From Hygrocybe punicea (lineage: Eukaryota > Basidiomycota > Agaricomycetes > Agaricales > Hygrophoraceae), in the NCBI GenBank assembly GCA_963556145.1, contig OY744469.1:1054001-1118000 (forward strand): 64,000 nt of DNA. Reading direction: 5' to 3'. How positions within the stretch are numbered: position 1 is the stretch's first letter; every line of letters begins with the position of its first letter. The notes below the pieces were generated by a model. That model was not told the DNA's origin, ran no database searches, and worked only from the letters and a program-made list of their open reading frames with translations. Shown piece after piece: positions 22,500 to 34,141 of the stretch. The translations under genes were made by a program, and so were the position numbers.

Positions 22500-22960
22500 C
22501 ACCCAAATTGGTCCATTCAGCGAGGTCGTTGTCAGAGTACAAATAATCCGCATGAGGCGAGCTGAAAAGGATTCAGGATGAGCTCGTCAAATTGACGAGA
22601 TTGCGGCACAGATGCAAGGCTACGATTGTTTTTGAGAATGGCACTGATATGTTCCGCCAGATCCTTGCTAAAGTCCAGCGAGGTCACGTACGATGGTGCT
22701 GAAAAACTTCTGAGGCCGGTTTCTATCCGGGATGTCTCGGTCAAAGAAGACGAGGCAAAAATTCCGGCCTTGTGGCAGTCGCGAGTGACGGTGTGCGCAA
22801 TCGTACTCTTTCCTGCTCCGGCCACATCAGACAAGAAAAATATTTCCGCTGACTTGGTACCATCAGCTTCGTTGATCCCAGCCTGTTTGAGTTCAACATA
22901 GCTGCTCAGAAGCGACGAGAGGGTTATGGGTTTATGGAGGGGGAGAGTAGTGGCTGTAGC
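22500..22960 (-). pseudogene. NACHT-type STAND NTPase fragment (P-loop region)
   Basis: On the minus strand, about 140 residues carry DVAGAGKSTIAHTV, a Walker A motif in the form usual for fungal NACHT NTPases. A long stretch then ends RSLASVPQSRQFDELILNPF, which also recurs in that family. In the usual protein this domain lies between an N-terminal effector and C-terminal WD40, TPR or ankyrin repeats, acting in nonself recognition. Here neither side is present, the frame ends at 22532, and the upstream helix (LLSSYVELKQAGINEAD) is unlike the usual one. It is a gene fragment. Confidence 0.75.
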
Positions 22961-23828
22961 AGACGATAAAGTGACCTAATTAACGGCCGATAACCTATCA
23001 GCCTGAGGGCTCAAATGTATCAGCCAAACATACCTGGTGTTCATGAGATAAACTGAAGTGCGGGGGGGCTCCGAGTCGGTGGACATCACGGGATTATAAG
23101 ACAAGCTATTGAGAAAATTTGATCAGTTTGATCGATTTCAGGACAAATACCCACATCACCAGATAAGCACGCGCCATCGCCCCTTCTGGCAACTAAAATT
23201 CTGAAATGGCATTGATGCTGCTCGCTGTCGTTGTTGACCGGTTTTGTAGTCACAGGGACTGGTACTTACATTGATTGGGGCGGCGCGGATCTATCTTGTC
23301 GCCCACATTATCACGGTTCACGGTTTGCCTGTCGTTACGGTGGACCATTGGACCTTCCCCTTCACACTGGACGCTGTCGTCTTCACTGGCCATTGTCGTT
23401 AGCTGTTCGGATTCCCCCTGCTGGCCATTGCCGTCCGCTTGTCACCCTTCCTATCGGTGCCGTAGGTCACTGACTCATTGGACCCATCATCGCGGTTGGT
23501 ATCGTGGTGATGCAGTGTTCACTATTTTGCCCAGTCACTGATAGAAATATTATTCAGAAGTTTTTCCGGCAAGATAAACTACATACTAGATTATACTAGC
23601 TACCCATCAAAGCCTGTAAATCATGAGTTCGGTGGCGCTGCTCTGTCGCTGTTGCCTAGTTTTGTAGTGAGTAAGTAATCATTGGAAATGAAAAGCTACG
23701 CCATTAATCCCGGGTAAGTAGAGGGCAACATAATTGGATAGAGGGTAATTGATAGAGGGTAATCAGAAACGATACTGGCTGCGGAGTTTGTTTAGACTTT
23801 CGCTCGCTCAATTCTCCTCGTTGCAAAA
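22961..23828. other. No gene seen
   Basis: Two short similar stretches (near 23217 and 23637, GCTGCTC...GTTTTGTAGT) suggest an old duplication. A small AGAGGGTAAT repeat lies near 23740. Confidence 0.4.
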
Positions 23829-24060
23829 ATGCGAGCATTCCAGTATCTATTGATATTCCTACTCTCGATAGTTGTACACCTCTTGTCGCAAATCCCAGCC
23901 TATGTGCCAGTTGGTGTATGGCTCCCTCTCCTTGGAACTCCAGCAGTGTAAGTCAAATTTTTGGACTTTATTCCTGCATCGCGATGATGTTTGTTCTACA
24001 GCGCCAAAGTGCTTTCGAGTTGGCCCCAAGGAATTCCACCCAAGTGTGTTTTTCCTTGAT
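23829..24060 (+). CDS. Short protein with N-terminal hydrophobic signal/anchor, interrupted locus
   Basis: ATG at 23829 opens 39 codons with a strong hydrophobic segment (YLLIFLLSIVVHLL), then a 54-bp intron (23948-24001, GTAAGT...CTACAG) and a second exon that stops at 24060. The product would be about 60 residues, secreted or membrane-anchored. The LTR element inserted at 24074, just after this point, so the real gene may once have spliced onward and the downstream exons may be displaced past 25906. The family is not recognised. Confidence 0.35.
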
Positions 24061-24073
24061 ATTTGATACACGT

Positions 24074-24229
24074 TGGAGTAGTGGGACCTGCCAGTCACGT
24101 GACCAGGTTCCCACGGTTGACCTAGTTAGTAGCCTTCCTGATGTAGTAGTCAGTCCATCATCCTATCCATCCCGTCTTACCTCTCGAGTCCTGGGTGAGC
24201 CCCCAGAGAGGTACCTCGGTACCTCTCCA
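24074..24229 (+). repeat. 5' LTR
   Basis: 156 bp, TGGAG...CTCCA. The last bases form a perfect hairpin, GAGAGGTACC/GGTACCTCTC. Confidence 0.85.
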
Positions 24230-25746
24230 TCGTGGTGATGAGAGTGTTTTCGACTCACTGATGCTTTTTTTTTGGACTTTCTCCTCTTTTTGCCCTTCTT
24301 TGCCGGTTTTTCTCACGAGACGACTCCTTTCGGCCTCACCACCCACCACTGCCCAAGGACATATTTTCCCTTCGTGCTCAGTCGTATGGTACTCGAGCTA
24401 CCCCTCCGGCACTCTCGTTCAACCCACCAATGCCCTACGTCGCTCTGAAAATGCGGGCGCGACCCATTTTGAACACCCAGCCCCAAGCTGTGTCATTTGT
24501 TTTTTGGGCCCCATCCTTCACCCTTCTCATGTCCAGGACGACCCCCACCGCCTCGTTTGACATTGTACAGCCCCACCGTGCCCCACATCATCTCAAGCGC
24601 GCCGTTGACCCTTTTCTTTGATGCCCAATGACCATCCCGTGTCGTGCCACGTCACCACCTTTCAACCCCCATTTTCCACGAGTTACCACCCCACCCACGT
24701 TCACTAGACTCCCCATGCCTGCGTTCCACCTGGCAGAACCCCCACCGCGCTTCGTTGCCCCAAACGAATCTGTCCTGCCCTTGTTGGTCATCACACGGAT
24801 CCGCCACAGCACCAACGTTGGACCCCCTGTTTCTCGTCACCCCCACCCCTACAAGGACCCATTCGACTCCCCGCACACTCATTCCACTGGCCTGGACCCC
24901 CCGTTCACCTCCATTGCGCCAAACGAGCCCCCGCCGTCATTTTCAGACACCCACGTCACCGTCGCGCGGCCCCGTTCTACCAACATACCCAGCCCCAGAC
25001 CGACTCACGAAGCTCGCGGCACACCCGCTCACCATCCTGGAGCACCCCACCTCACTCCAATACCGCGAATGGACCGTGCCCGCCATTCCCAGACCCCCAC
25101 CGCGTTCCGCCACGTCACCACCCCCCAGCCAGTTCCTAACACCCTACCTGGCCCCGCGAACCCTCGTTCAGCTCCCTGTGGCATCGTTCTTGACCTGGAC
25201 GAGCCACCCGATCCCTTCGCGTGATACGCCAACCCCCTTTGCGTCGGGATACTATGCCTCGTTAAGTACAACCCTATGCCCCGTCAGTATTATAGCTTTT
25301 ATTATAGCCTCATCCCCTGTTCCCCCCCATACTGGATGTCAATCACAGTCTACCTACAAGCCGTCACTACACTACGTTCATGCACCCGTTTACCCGATCT
25401 CCACCAATACAGTTATATTTTGGACCACCTGAACCTTCACACTGCACTAAGTACTTGCTAGGACGATTCAAGGGATCTTTGGCCTTGCGTTGTGAGCCCG
25501 AACCCTTGCGAGGGAGGCATTTGAAGAGTATTGAGTTTGAGGAGAGTCTTGTAGAGTCTGGTCATCTACCGCCCCCTGCGCGAGGACAACTTCCCGCTTC
25601 ACAATATAAGGCCCTGGCCTTGAGTCAAGGCATTCTGAGGGACTGGGAGTTGTGGCTTTAGAGTTTTTTGGTCAGTTTCTGTTTGTTTTGTGTTCTTTTC
25701 TGTAGCAGTTGGCGACGAGGGCGTCGCCATGAGGAAACGGGGCACT

Positions 25747-25902
25747 TGGAGTAGTGGGACCTGCCAGTCACGTGACCAGGTTCCCACGGTTGACCTAGTT
25801 AGTAGCCTTCCTGATGTAGTAGTCAGTCCATCATCCTATCCATCCCGTCTTACCTCTCGAGTCCTGCATGAGCCCCCGGAGAGGTACCTCGGTACCTCTC
25901 CA
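25747..25902 (+). repeat. 3' LTR
   Basis: 156 bp, with three differences from the 5' LTR (GG to CA and one A to G, all in the last third). The purine-rich tract precedes it. Confidence 0.85.
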
Positions 25903-26057
25903 ACGTCGTGTTTACTTATTGACAGCAGAAAAGTTACATCTTGGGTCGGAATGTCGACATCGTGTGTTTTTGAAAATATTATTGCTTCGTCAAGGCTTGA
26001 TTCTTATCTGTATGTAGTATAACTTCTCCTTCAGTGCAAGTGGACCACATCTCATTG

Positions 26058-26393
26058 GTGAGTGGCCTCTTATTCACAGTTGCTTGGCCATCCCACATGT
26101 ATTCTAGGCATTCACCGCTGTCACTGCCTCGAGGCATTATTGCCATATTCCATCTGTGAGTGGTGTCTTACCTATGATTCATCTACTTTCTTACATGTGT
26201 TCTAGGTGTTTGCTTCTATCACTATTGCTTGCATTGATTATCCGACTGCGTATGTTACTCTCTTCAATTTTTTTTGGCTTCATTAACCTGTGATTTCTAT
26301 TTCATGTCAGTCATTTGCTGTGGGTTGACGGCAACCTGACTGTAAGTGGTCTCATATTCAACACATGCTTCAGCTTGCTCATATGTGTTCTAG
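26058..26393 (+). repeat. Three look-alike introns with repeated exon starts
   Basis: Segments 26058-26107 (50 bp), 26156-26205 (50 bp) and 26342-26393 (52 bp) each start GTRAGTGG, have a TCTTAT/TCATAT-like stretch, and end CATRTGTTCTAG or similar. Each is followed by a similar sequence ending ...TCACT (GCTGTCACT, TCTATCACT, TTTGTCACT). They look like tandemly duplicated exon-intron units just upstream of the Helitron open frames. The coding product of the small exons is not recognised. Confidence 0.6.
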
Positions 26394-26444
26394 ACATCCA
26401 CTTTTGTCACTAAATCGGGGGCATGTTCTCCCTGGAAATGTCAC

Positions 26445-27215
26445 ATGTCACATTTCTGTATAGTGCCTTCATGCATGATGCCCATGTCTTTTAACCCTTG
26501 TGGTTGTCTGTCTTCATGCAAACCAAGCATGTCTACTGTCATACATATGTCTACTGTCAAACACATGTCTACTGTCACACATATGTCTACTGTTCTACAC
26601 ATGTCTACTATCATCCAAATGTCTAGTTTGAGCCCCACAGCTCTTACATTTATTGTACCCTTCATGAGTCTTGCTCCTGTATCCCCTGATCCTTGTTTCA
26701 GTTTACCTACTTCTGCAGACAGGAGTGCCATATTTGGGATCCATAATTTTGTTCAACATGCTGAAGTAAAAAATGCATTTGTCACTCATAGTGCATATAA
26801 CAAAGGGTGCAATGATATTAATAGTGATTCAAGAGAGTCTGCTGGTATATTCATGGTAGACTCAGTGACACATCATGCTTTTCACATGACTTCTTACAAC
26901 ATGCTCCATATTAATACCATACATAAGACGTCCAGGTCTTGGGTGGTGCAGTATATTTATGCAAGGTTATACTTCTGTGTAATTCAACTTTATGCCCTAC
27001 CCAAGCAGAATATTGCAGCTACATGTCACACTCTATCACTTATGATGCAACAAAATCAGATGTCACGTCATGACTTTCAAGCATTGCTTTTCCTTTCAAA
27101 TTCACCCTCAAGGATTGCAATGCTGCGTAAGTATAGTCGGAAAGGTGTAATCTCTCCTTTGGCTTTGATACATTGTCATATCATTCATTGGCCTTCAACT
27201 TCCTGCAAGTCTTAA
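26445..27215 (+). pseudogene. Open frame at the 5' side of the Helitron, contains an 18-bp repeat
   Basis: A 256-codon frame in the AT-rich style of the Helitron. Residues 29-60 are a short repeat (MSTVxHMSTV) from an 18-bp tandem DNA repeat at 26526-26620. The C-terminal half has Helitron-like composition (LSLMMQQNQMSRHDFQALLF) but I cannot match it to a known domain. It ends in TAA, and the next frame starts in a different phase, so it is either a separate small gene or the true Helitron N-terminus after a frameshift. Confidence 0.35.
26526..26625 (+). repeat. 18-bp tandem repeat, about six copies
   Basis: The unit is ATGTCTACTGTCAYACAT with small changes; the later copies drift (TCTACTATCATCCAA). 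Confidence 0.85.
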
Positions 27216-27252
27216 TCTACACTGGCTATTTATTGCACATGATATACTGTCT

Positions 27253-30200
27253 ATGCTGAGATGTCTATCAATTCACAAGGCTTTGCATCTATATTCATTT
27301 TCACTGAAGCCACCTTGTAACTTCTGCCAAGTTCAAAAACAAAACACCAATTCCTTGTCTATTGAGAGGATAAGATGTGGAATTAACACTGTGAATACAG
27401 CTCCTGTGGGTGGTGGCAGGTCTCATATATTTCCTGCCAATGCTATAGTTCCATATATAACAAAAGGTAGAGATCATGTTTATCCCAACTCAGTTTATTT
27501 GTTTGTCAACTACATTGATAACTCTGATCTGGTGTCTTTTCCAGTAGAGCAGAAGTTTATTCATGCCAATGTTCCATTGCTTGACATCATTCCGCACTTA
27601 CCTGGTCACATGGTAATTAAGATTGCACAGATTCACAACATTACTATTGGTTCTCATGTGCCAAAAAAACATATGACTTCCTACTTTGAAAATCACAGAT
27701 GCATTAATTGTGATCTGTATGCTAGCATATTTTCTGTTATGTTGAGCCCAGCAAAGAAGAAACAGCAGCAAAACACAAAGCATGTAACTTTGTCTGAAAA
27801 ACAAATTTTTGTTCAACATCAAAGGAAGCACAAAAATTATGTTGCCAAAAAATCTCAGCAGTGCAGCCTCTCTCCTGCTGAGCAGCATGTTTTTCCACCT
27901 CCACCTTTATCTTCAGAGTTAGCTCATACTGTTGTGTTTGACTTTTATTGTGAGTCAACTCCAAGCATATTTGAAGAGTCAGGATGTGCAGTGTGCAGTG
28001 AGCTAGTACCATTAAATAATTTAAGCCAATTGAAAAGTATAAAAGGCATGCTCAACATTCTTGAAGCTCCAGGGATGACAAGAATTGAACGGAAGAAATC
28101 AACAGACAAGATTTGTGAATACAAAGGGCCTGTTTTGGACTATAAATGCAACAAAATATGTGTTGAGTGTCGGAAATCTATTAGAAATGGAAATGTTCCT
28201 AAACTTGCTCTAGCTCAAGGACTTTGGTTAGGGAATGTTCCCAAGGAACTCACTGAGCTTCGGTTTGTGGAAAAGCTACTTATAGCTCGCATCCGTCACA
28301 ACTGTTGTTTTGTATGAGTTGCTTCAGGAATGAGGAAGATGACATCACATGTTGTTGCATTTCAATCACCCATTCCAAAGATTTACCAGGCACTCCCTCC
28401 ACCTGTTGATGATCTCGATGATGTCTTAGCCATTTTATTCACTGGGCCTTGTAAGCCAACAGAAAAGGACTTTGAACGAACACCCTTGCTGGTACGAAGG
28501 AACCATGTTGCAAGGGCACTTGAATGGCTAAAGCTCAACCACATTGACTACCATGATTTGGATATATCTTATAAGAATCTTGCTGAATATCCTGAGGATG
28601 GCCCACCTGTCTCCGTTGAGTATCGCCATAGAGAGACAAATAAAGTACCAGAGGGTACAAGTGTATTTGACCATGAAGATGAACATGGTACTGAGCATGG
28701 TGACTGTCCATTCATTGTTCATGGATTGGCTGGTGAGGATCTAGACACCAAGACAATTAAATCACTTAAAGGAATTGCACTCAGGCATCTGAATAATGGT
28801 GGTAAGATGTTGGCAATTGGTCATTCTTCTGAATATGTGTCTATTTACCACAATCCAGGAATTTATCCACAGATGTTTCCTTGGCTATTTCCATATGGAT
28901 TGGGTGGCATAGGTTCTACTTCCTTGTCTGATGCAGAACACAAGCAACATCTTCTGATGTACCATGATAAACGCCTTCAAACAGACATATACTTTCCATT
29001 TGTTGCCTTTAGTCATGCTCAAGTAAAGGCCAGCTCAACTGGTGGTTTTTTGCTTGCAGACAAGACAAAATTTCATGAAATATCCAACCGTCTGTTGAAT
29101 GTTGATCAAACTGTCTTGTCTTCTTTGGCTAAGAGATTGTCAGAGGGAGAAGTTGTGAAGCCAGTTAGTCAAGAAGAGAAAGATTGTTACCAAGTAGTCC
29201 GAGACTTGGATCATGTGGGAGCTAAAGTGAGTGGATCTACTACAAGCAAGAAGTATATGAGAAATGAAATTTGGTCCTTGATCTCTTACTGTGGTGCACC
29301 CTCATGCTACATTACTTTATCTCCAGCTGATGTCAAGCATCCAATTTGTTTATACTTTGCAGACACAGAAGAAAAATTCTATCCAAAAATTAGGTCAAGT
29401 GATGAGTGAATTTGTCTTATTGCAAAGAATCTAGTGGCTGGTGCACGTTTTTTCCACTTTATGGTCCAACTTTTTATCAAACATGTGTTGGGTGTGGATA
29501 ATAATCATCCTGGCATATATGGTGATACTTCTGCTTATTATGGCACAGTTGAGCAACAAGGACGTCTCACATTACATCTTCATATCTTGATTTGGATTCG
29601 TGGTTGCCTGACACCACAAGAGATCAGAAAGCGGATATTGGATCCAAGTTCAGATTTTCAGAAGAATATTGTTGAGTATCTAGAAAGTACACATGTTGGT
29701 GAATTTCTTACTGGACCACAAGAAGAAGTGTTGAAAAATATCAATGATGCTTCATGTTCCACAGATTATTTGGATCCAACACAGACTTTACCAGAACCAC
29801 CCCCAAAGCAATGTTCTAAAAAGTGTGGCAAATGCAACCAATGTCAAGATTTGAAAACTTGGGAGGATAAGTTTAAATCTGTAGTTGATGATATTTTGGC
29901 TAAATCAAACATACATCATTGTTCCACCAACAGAAATAAAGATGGTTCTCAGCATAAATCCCAGCAGTACATTGGATGCATGGATAATAAGTGGGGAAAA
30001 TGTAAAGCACGATTTCCTCGTCCTGTATTCAGCCAGACTGAAGTGGATCCTACAACTGGAGCTCTTAATATGAAGAAAGCAGAGCCAATGATAAACACAT
30101 TTACCCCTCTGCTTACATATTTATTCCGGTCCAACACAGATGTAACAAGTCTGAAATCTGGAACAGCAATTAAAGCTGTAATACTTTATGTATCTGATTA

Positions 30201-31910
30201 TATTACCAAAATTGCTTTGAAAACTCATGTTATATTTGATACAATTCGAGCAATGTTTCAGAAGAACAGTGAAATGATAGGTGGTCATGAAACTCAAAAG
30301 GAAAAAGCACGTCGACTTATGACAAAAATTGTAAATAACCTGAGTGCAAAGATGGAAATTGGATCACCCATGGCTTGCATGTATCTTTTACGCAACCCTG
30401 ACCATTACACAAACTTTCACTTTGCTCCATTCTATTGGCAGAGTTATCTTCATGAGGCACGTGAGGCCTGGAATCCAGATGATAGCAGAGAACATGTTGG
30501 AAAGGTAGCTTTAATCAAACACAGAGGTCACATTGTTGGATTATCACCTGTTTTTGATTATATATATCGTCCCTCTGAACTGGCAGGTATGTGCTTGTAT
30601 GATTGGATAAGCCGTTGTAAACGTGAAAAGCTTCCAAAATCTAAGTTGATTACAAAAGAAAATGGGGGTAATGTTGCTGATGAAAGCATAATTTCTGATA
30701 CATCTCATGTATCTCAGTATGATAGAGATGGGTCTGATACTGAAGAACAACATCAGACTGGTTTGTCTTGCGATCATTTAAAATCTGATGAAATAAATGA
30801 CTCTGTGCAGAAAGTGGATGAAAAGACAGAGACAACTTCTCCTGCTGGCCTATGTGTCTTTCTTGACAATCATTCACTTCACAAGTCACATGCAACTCGT
30901 TGTGTGCAGAAGGAGAGTGCACAAATTCCAACATTTGTGGGAGCTACATTACCACGATGTGACCAAGGTGATCGTGAATATTACTGTTCAGCAATGCTTG
31001 CATTATTTCGACCTTGGCGCTCTGGATATGACTTAAAAACCAAAGATCAATCTTGGGATGAGTCATTTTTAAAATTTGAGTTTAGTCAAAGACAAAGGGA
31101 GCTGATGGACAATTTCAATATAAAATATGAGTGTCTTGATGCACGTGATGACTTCCATGCACAGCTTCAAAAGGGTTCAGTGGTATTACCAAGTTGGTCT
31201 GATGATTATGATCTGATATTAAACCACAAACATTCAGAACAACTACTTGATGACTTTCAGAACAACAATGAACTGGCAGAGTTACATGAGGAGTTCAATG
31301 CTGACTTTAATGAAACTGGTAAGCATGAGAAGAAACGTCAAGTTGACATAGCAACTATGCGAGCAGTAATGACTCAAACAGGTTGGACAGAGGCTATCCT
31401 TCTGAAGTCATCAGATGTTCAGTTACCAGTACCTGAAATAATACAAACAGGGAGTCAGTGGAAAGCTGATGTGCAGAAGAAAAGACAAGACCTACTTGAA
31501 AACAGAGTTGAAAACTTGCCAAGTCATGCTAATGAATCCCTAACATGCAAACAAGGCAATCTTTCAAGATATAACAATGTAAAAATTGTTGATAAGTCAT
31601 ATCTTGAGCAAGACTATCACTCTGGTATCTCTAGATCAACAATGGACAACATTGTGAAAGACTTCCAACTGAATGTAGAACAGCAAAGAGCATTTTACAT
31701 TGTTGCAAATCATGCATCCAATAGAAAATTTGAGCAATTGAAAATGTATATTGGTGATATGGGTGGCATAGGTAAAACCCAGGTTTTGAAGGCTTTGGTA
31801 CAGTTTTTTAATGTGAATAATGAAAAACACCGTTTTGTGATAGTTGCCCCTACTGGAACAGCTGTGGCTCTGCTAGCAGGATCTACATATCATTACATGT
31901 TTGGATTAAA
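27253..31910 (+). pseudogene. Helitron Rep/helicase, N-terminal and Rep part, with two TGA stops
   Basis: Rolling-circle transposase. From 27253 the frame has a Cys-rich N-terminus (HRCINCDLYASIF), then CAVCSELVPL ... KICVECRKS and LRFVEKLLIARIRHNCCFV, resembling the DUF6570 region that precedes Rep in Agaricomycete Helitrons. The Helitron-like N domain follows (HNPGIYPQMFPWLFPYGLGG). Rep follows with YYGTVEQQGRLTLHLHILIW (the two-His motif, His codons near 29575 and 29581) and the tyrosine motif YVSDYITK near 30186. The helicase begins at MYIGDMGGIGKTQVL (Walker A, near 31750). TGA at 28315-28317 (CCFV*VASGMRKM) and TGA at 29407-29409 (SSDE*ICLIAKN) both stay in frame and fall where Arg is plausible, so both fit CGA to TGA. 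The reading stops at the palindrome after TTT GGA TTA AA. Confidence 0.9.
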
Positions 31911-32337
31911 CACTTCAGTCAACCACCTAGCCCCAACTAACTAGATGTAACACAACTCTGTAGGTGTTCCATCTAAGTGTTCATATAACCATGGTACTCC
32001 CAAGGACAATTTATTGCCCCAGGGACATTCTGACTGTAGGCAAGCGTAGGGTTATATTTTTATCCCTAGGGACAATTTCCAAAGAAGACCAAAGGCTGAA
32101 TAGTTATCCCAAGGGATGATTTTGAGAAAGGATCATGGCCTGAAATATCATCCCATGGGACATATTATAATACCATCAGGGAGAATATATATTTTCCTGG
32201 GATATATTCTCAACCAGGTGTTGCCTCAGCTCAAGCTGATGTTTTTTGAAAAATGGCTATAACATTGTAAATAAAATAGGTAAAATTATGAAAATATTTG
32301 TGTGCATAGATTAAAAGGCCTAGGGACTGTAATTTCA

Positions 32338-32650
32338 TCCCTTGGGATATGTATTTCATCCCTTGGGATATTTATTTCGTCCCTTGGGATATTTATTTAA
32401 TCCCTTGGGATATTTATTTCGTCCCTTGGGATATTTATTTCATCCCTTGGGCTATTTACTTTATCCCTGGGGATATTTATTCCGTCCCTTGGGATATTTA
32501 TTTCATCCCTTGGGCTATTTATTTCATCCCTTGGGATATTTATTTCATCCCTTGGGCTATTTACTTTATCTCTGGGGATATTTGTTTTATCCCTTGGGAC
32601 ATTTATTTTATCCCTTGGGACATTTATTTTATCCCTTGGGATATTTATTT
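32338..32650. repeat. 21-bp minisatellite, left arm (about 15 copies)
   Basis: The unit is CCCTTGGGATATTTATTTCA plus T, with changes such as CGT or AAT at the end. In one frame it spells a 7-residue PLGYLFx repeat, which accounts for the long open frame here; coding is unlikely. The mirrored array in the right arm has about 13 copies. Confidence 0.9.
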
Positions 32651-33020
32651 TACCTGAGAAAAGCCCATGGGACATATAGAATATCCCATGGGATACTTAT
32701 CTTGTCTAGAAAACAGCCCATGGGACATGTAGAATATCCCATGGGATACTTATCTTGTCTTAGAAAACAGCCCATGGGACATAGAACATCCCTTGGGATA
32801 CTTTCACTATTACAGAAACAGCCCATGGGACATGAAAAATATTGCTTGGGATATTTACGTTAACCAAGAAAAAGCCCATGGGACACATAAAATATCCCAT
32901 GGGATATTTACTTTACCCACAAAAAAGCCCATGGGACATATAAAATATCCCTTGGGATACCTTTGTTATCGCAGAAACAGCCCATGGGACATATAAAATA
33001 TCCCTTGGGATATTTACTTT
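32650..33020. repeat. ~65-bp minisatellite, left arm
   Basis: Repeated AAAGCCCATGGGACATATA followed by AATATCCCTTGGGATA-type units with variable spacers, mirrored at 37850-38265. Confidence 0.85.
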
Positions 33021-33199
33021 ACTCAAAAAAGCTCCAATCTACAGGCTGGTGGGACTGCCTGCTTGCTCAGCATCTGCCAAGTCACACAATAATAATCATA
33101 GCAATGCCACATGTTACATAATTTTAATTTACCAACCACTCAAAATGGATATAACAAATTAAATAATTATTTTACCTAACTACATGTTATTCTAATTTA

Positions 33200-34133
33200 T
33201 CAGGGAAGAGACAGGGAGGTGGAGGAGAGGGGAATGGCAGGGAATGGGGGTGAGCAGGGGGAGAAGGGGCAGGAGGTGGATGGGAGGTGGGGATGGTGGA
33301 TGGACAGCACATAGGCAGGGGGAGAAGGGGTAGGAGACAGCCAGGGGGAGAATGGAAAGGAGGAGGGAGGAGGGGGAGGGGAAAGGAGGGAAAGGGAATG
33401 ACCAACAATACATACCAGTGTTCCCCTGGTGTCCACGCCCCTCGCCCTTGTCCTCGTCCTTGTCCTCGTCGTCCCCGTCGTCCTTGTCGTCCCGGTCCCC
33501 GTCGTCCTCGTCGTCCTGGTCCCCGTCGTCCTCGTCGTCCCAGTCCCCGTCGTCCTCGTCCTCGTCCTCGTCCCCGTACCCATCCGCCTTGTCCTCGTCC
33601 TCGTTGTCCCCGTCCCCGTCGTCCTTGTCCTTGTCCTCGTAGTCCCCGTCCCCGTCCTCGTCCTCGTCGTTACCGCGTGGCCCTGTTCCCGTTCGCGTTG
33701 TCGTTGCCGTCCCGTTTGCCGTCCCGTCCTCGTCGTCCCTGTTGCCGTCATCCTTGTTGTCCCGGGCTCCGTGGTCCTCGTCGTCCCGTTCCCCCGTCCC
33801 GGTCGTCCTCGTTTCCGTCGTCCGTTGCCCCCGTCCCCGTTCCCGTGTTCGCTGTCCTCGTCCTCATCCTCGTCCTCATCCCCGTTTCTGTCCTCGTCGT
33901 CCCTGCTGCTGTCGTCCCGTTCCCCGTCCCGGTCGTTCTCGTTTCCGTCGTCCGTGGTTCCCGTCCGCCCGCTGTCCTCGTCTTCGTTTCCTCGTCCGTG
34001 TCGTGGTTCCCGTTCCCCTTGCCGTCGTCTTCCCCTTTCGCGCCGTGGTCGCGTTCGTTCGTTTACCCCGTCGTCCTCATTCCCGTCGTCCTCGTTCTTG
34101 CTGTCGTAGTGGGCCTGGGTTGTCCCCGTTCTC
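33200..34133. repeat. GTCCTCGTC-rich low-complexity tract, left arm
   Basis: A strongly periodic 3/6/9-bp repeat. The reverse strand would encode Asp/Gly/Glu/Arg-rich sequence. It mirrors 36700-37435 in the right arm. Long open frames exist in all frames on both strands, so none is evidence for a gene. Confidence 0.85.
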
Positions 34134-34141
34134 GGCTGCGT

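Larger units (their letters stand above)
24074..25902 (+). mobile_element. Small non-autonomous LTR element (TRIM/LARD-like), 1829 bp
   Basis: Two direct repeats of exactly 156 bp (24074-24229 and 25747-25902) differ at 3 positions by eye. Each begins TGGAG and ends CTCCA, so TG...CA boundaries and a 5-bp inverted terminus are present. Both ends are flanked by ACGT (24070-24073 and 25903-25906). A purine-rich stretch (GAGGAAACGGGG) sits just before the right repeat, as expected of a polypurine tract. There is no reverse transcriptase, integrase or protease. The interior is C-rich, with proline-rich open frames that look non-coding. It must have been mobilised by another element's enzymes. High LTR similarity implies a recent insertion. 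Confidence 0.85.

Noticed and set aside
23231..23541. Overlapping frames of 80-88 codons
   Set aside because: No start context, no splice neighbours and no motif; probably chance in GC-richer spacer.
24628..25432. Two overlapping proline-rich frames inside the LTR element, possibly gag-like
   Set aside because: Overlapping frames in C-rich DNA, no zinc knuckle, no capsid-like motif, and no pol.
28315..29409. TGA stops in the Helitron as recoded sense or selenocysteine codons
   Set aside because: The same pattern occurs in unrelated transposons at expected CGA positions and a frameshift is also present. Decay by CpG change is simpler.
32338..33020. Regular short repeats with similar spacers, superficially CRISPR-like
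   Set aside because: The units are head-to-tail minisatellites without unique spacers, mirrored in the other arm of a palindrome, in a eukaryotic transposon context.
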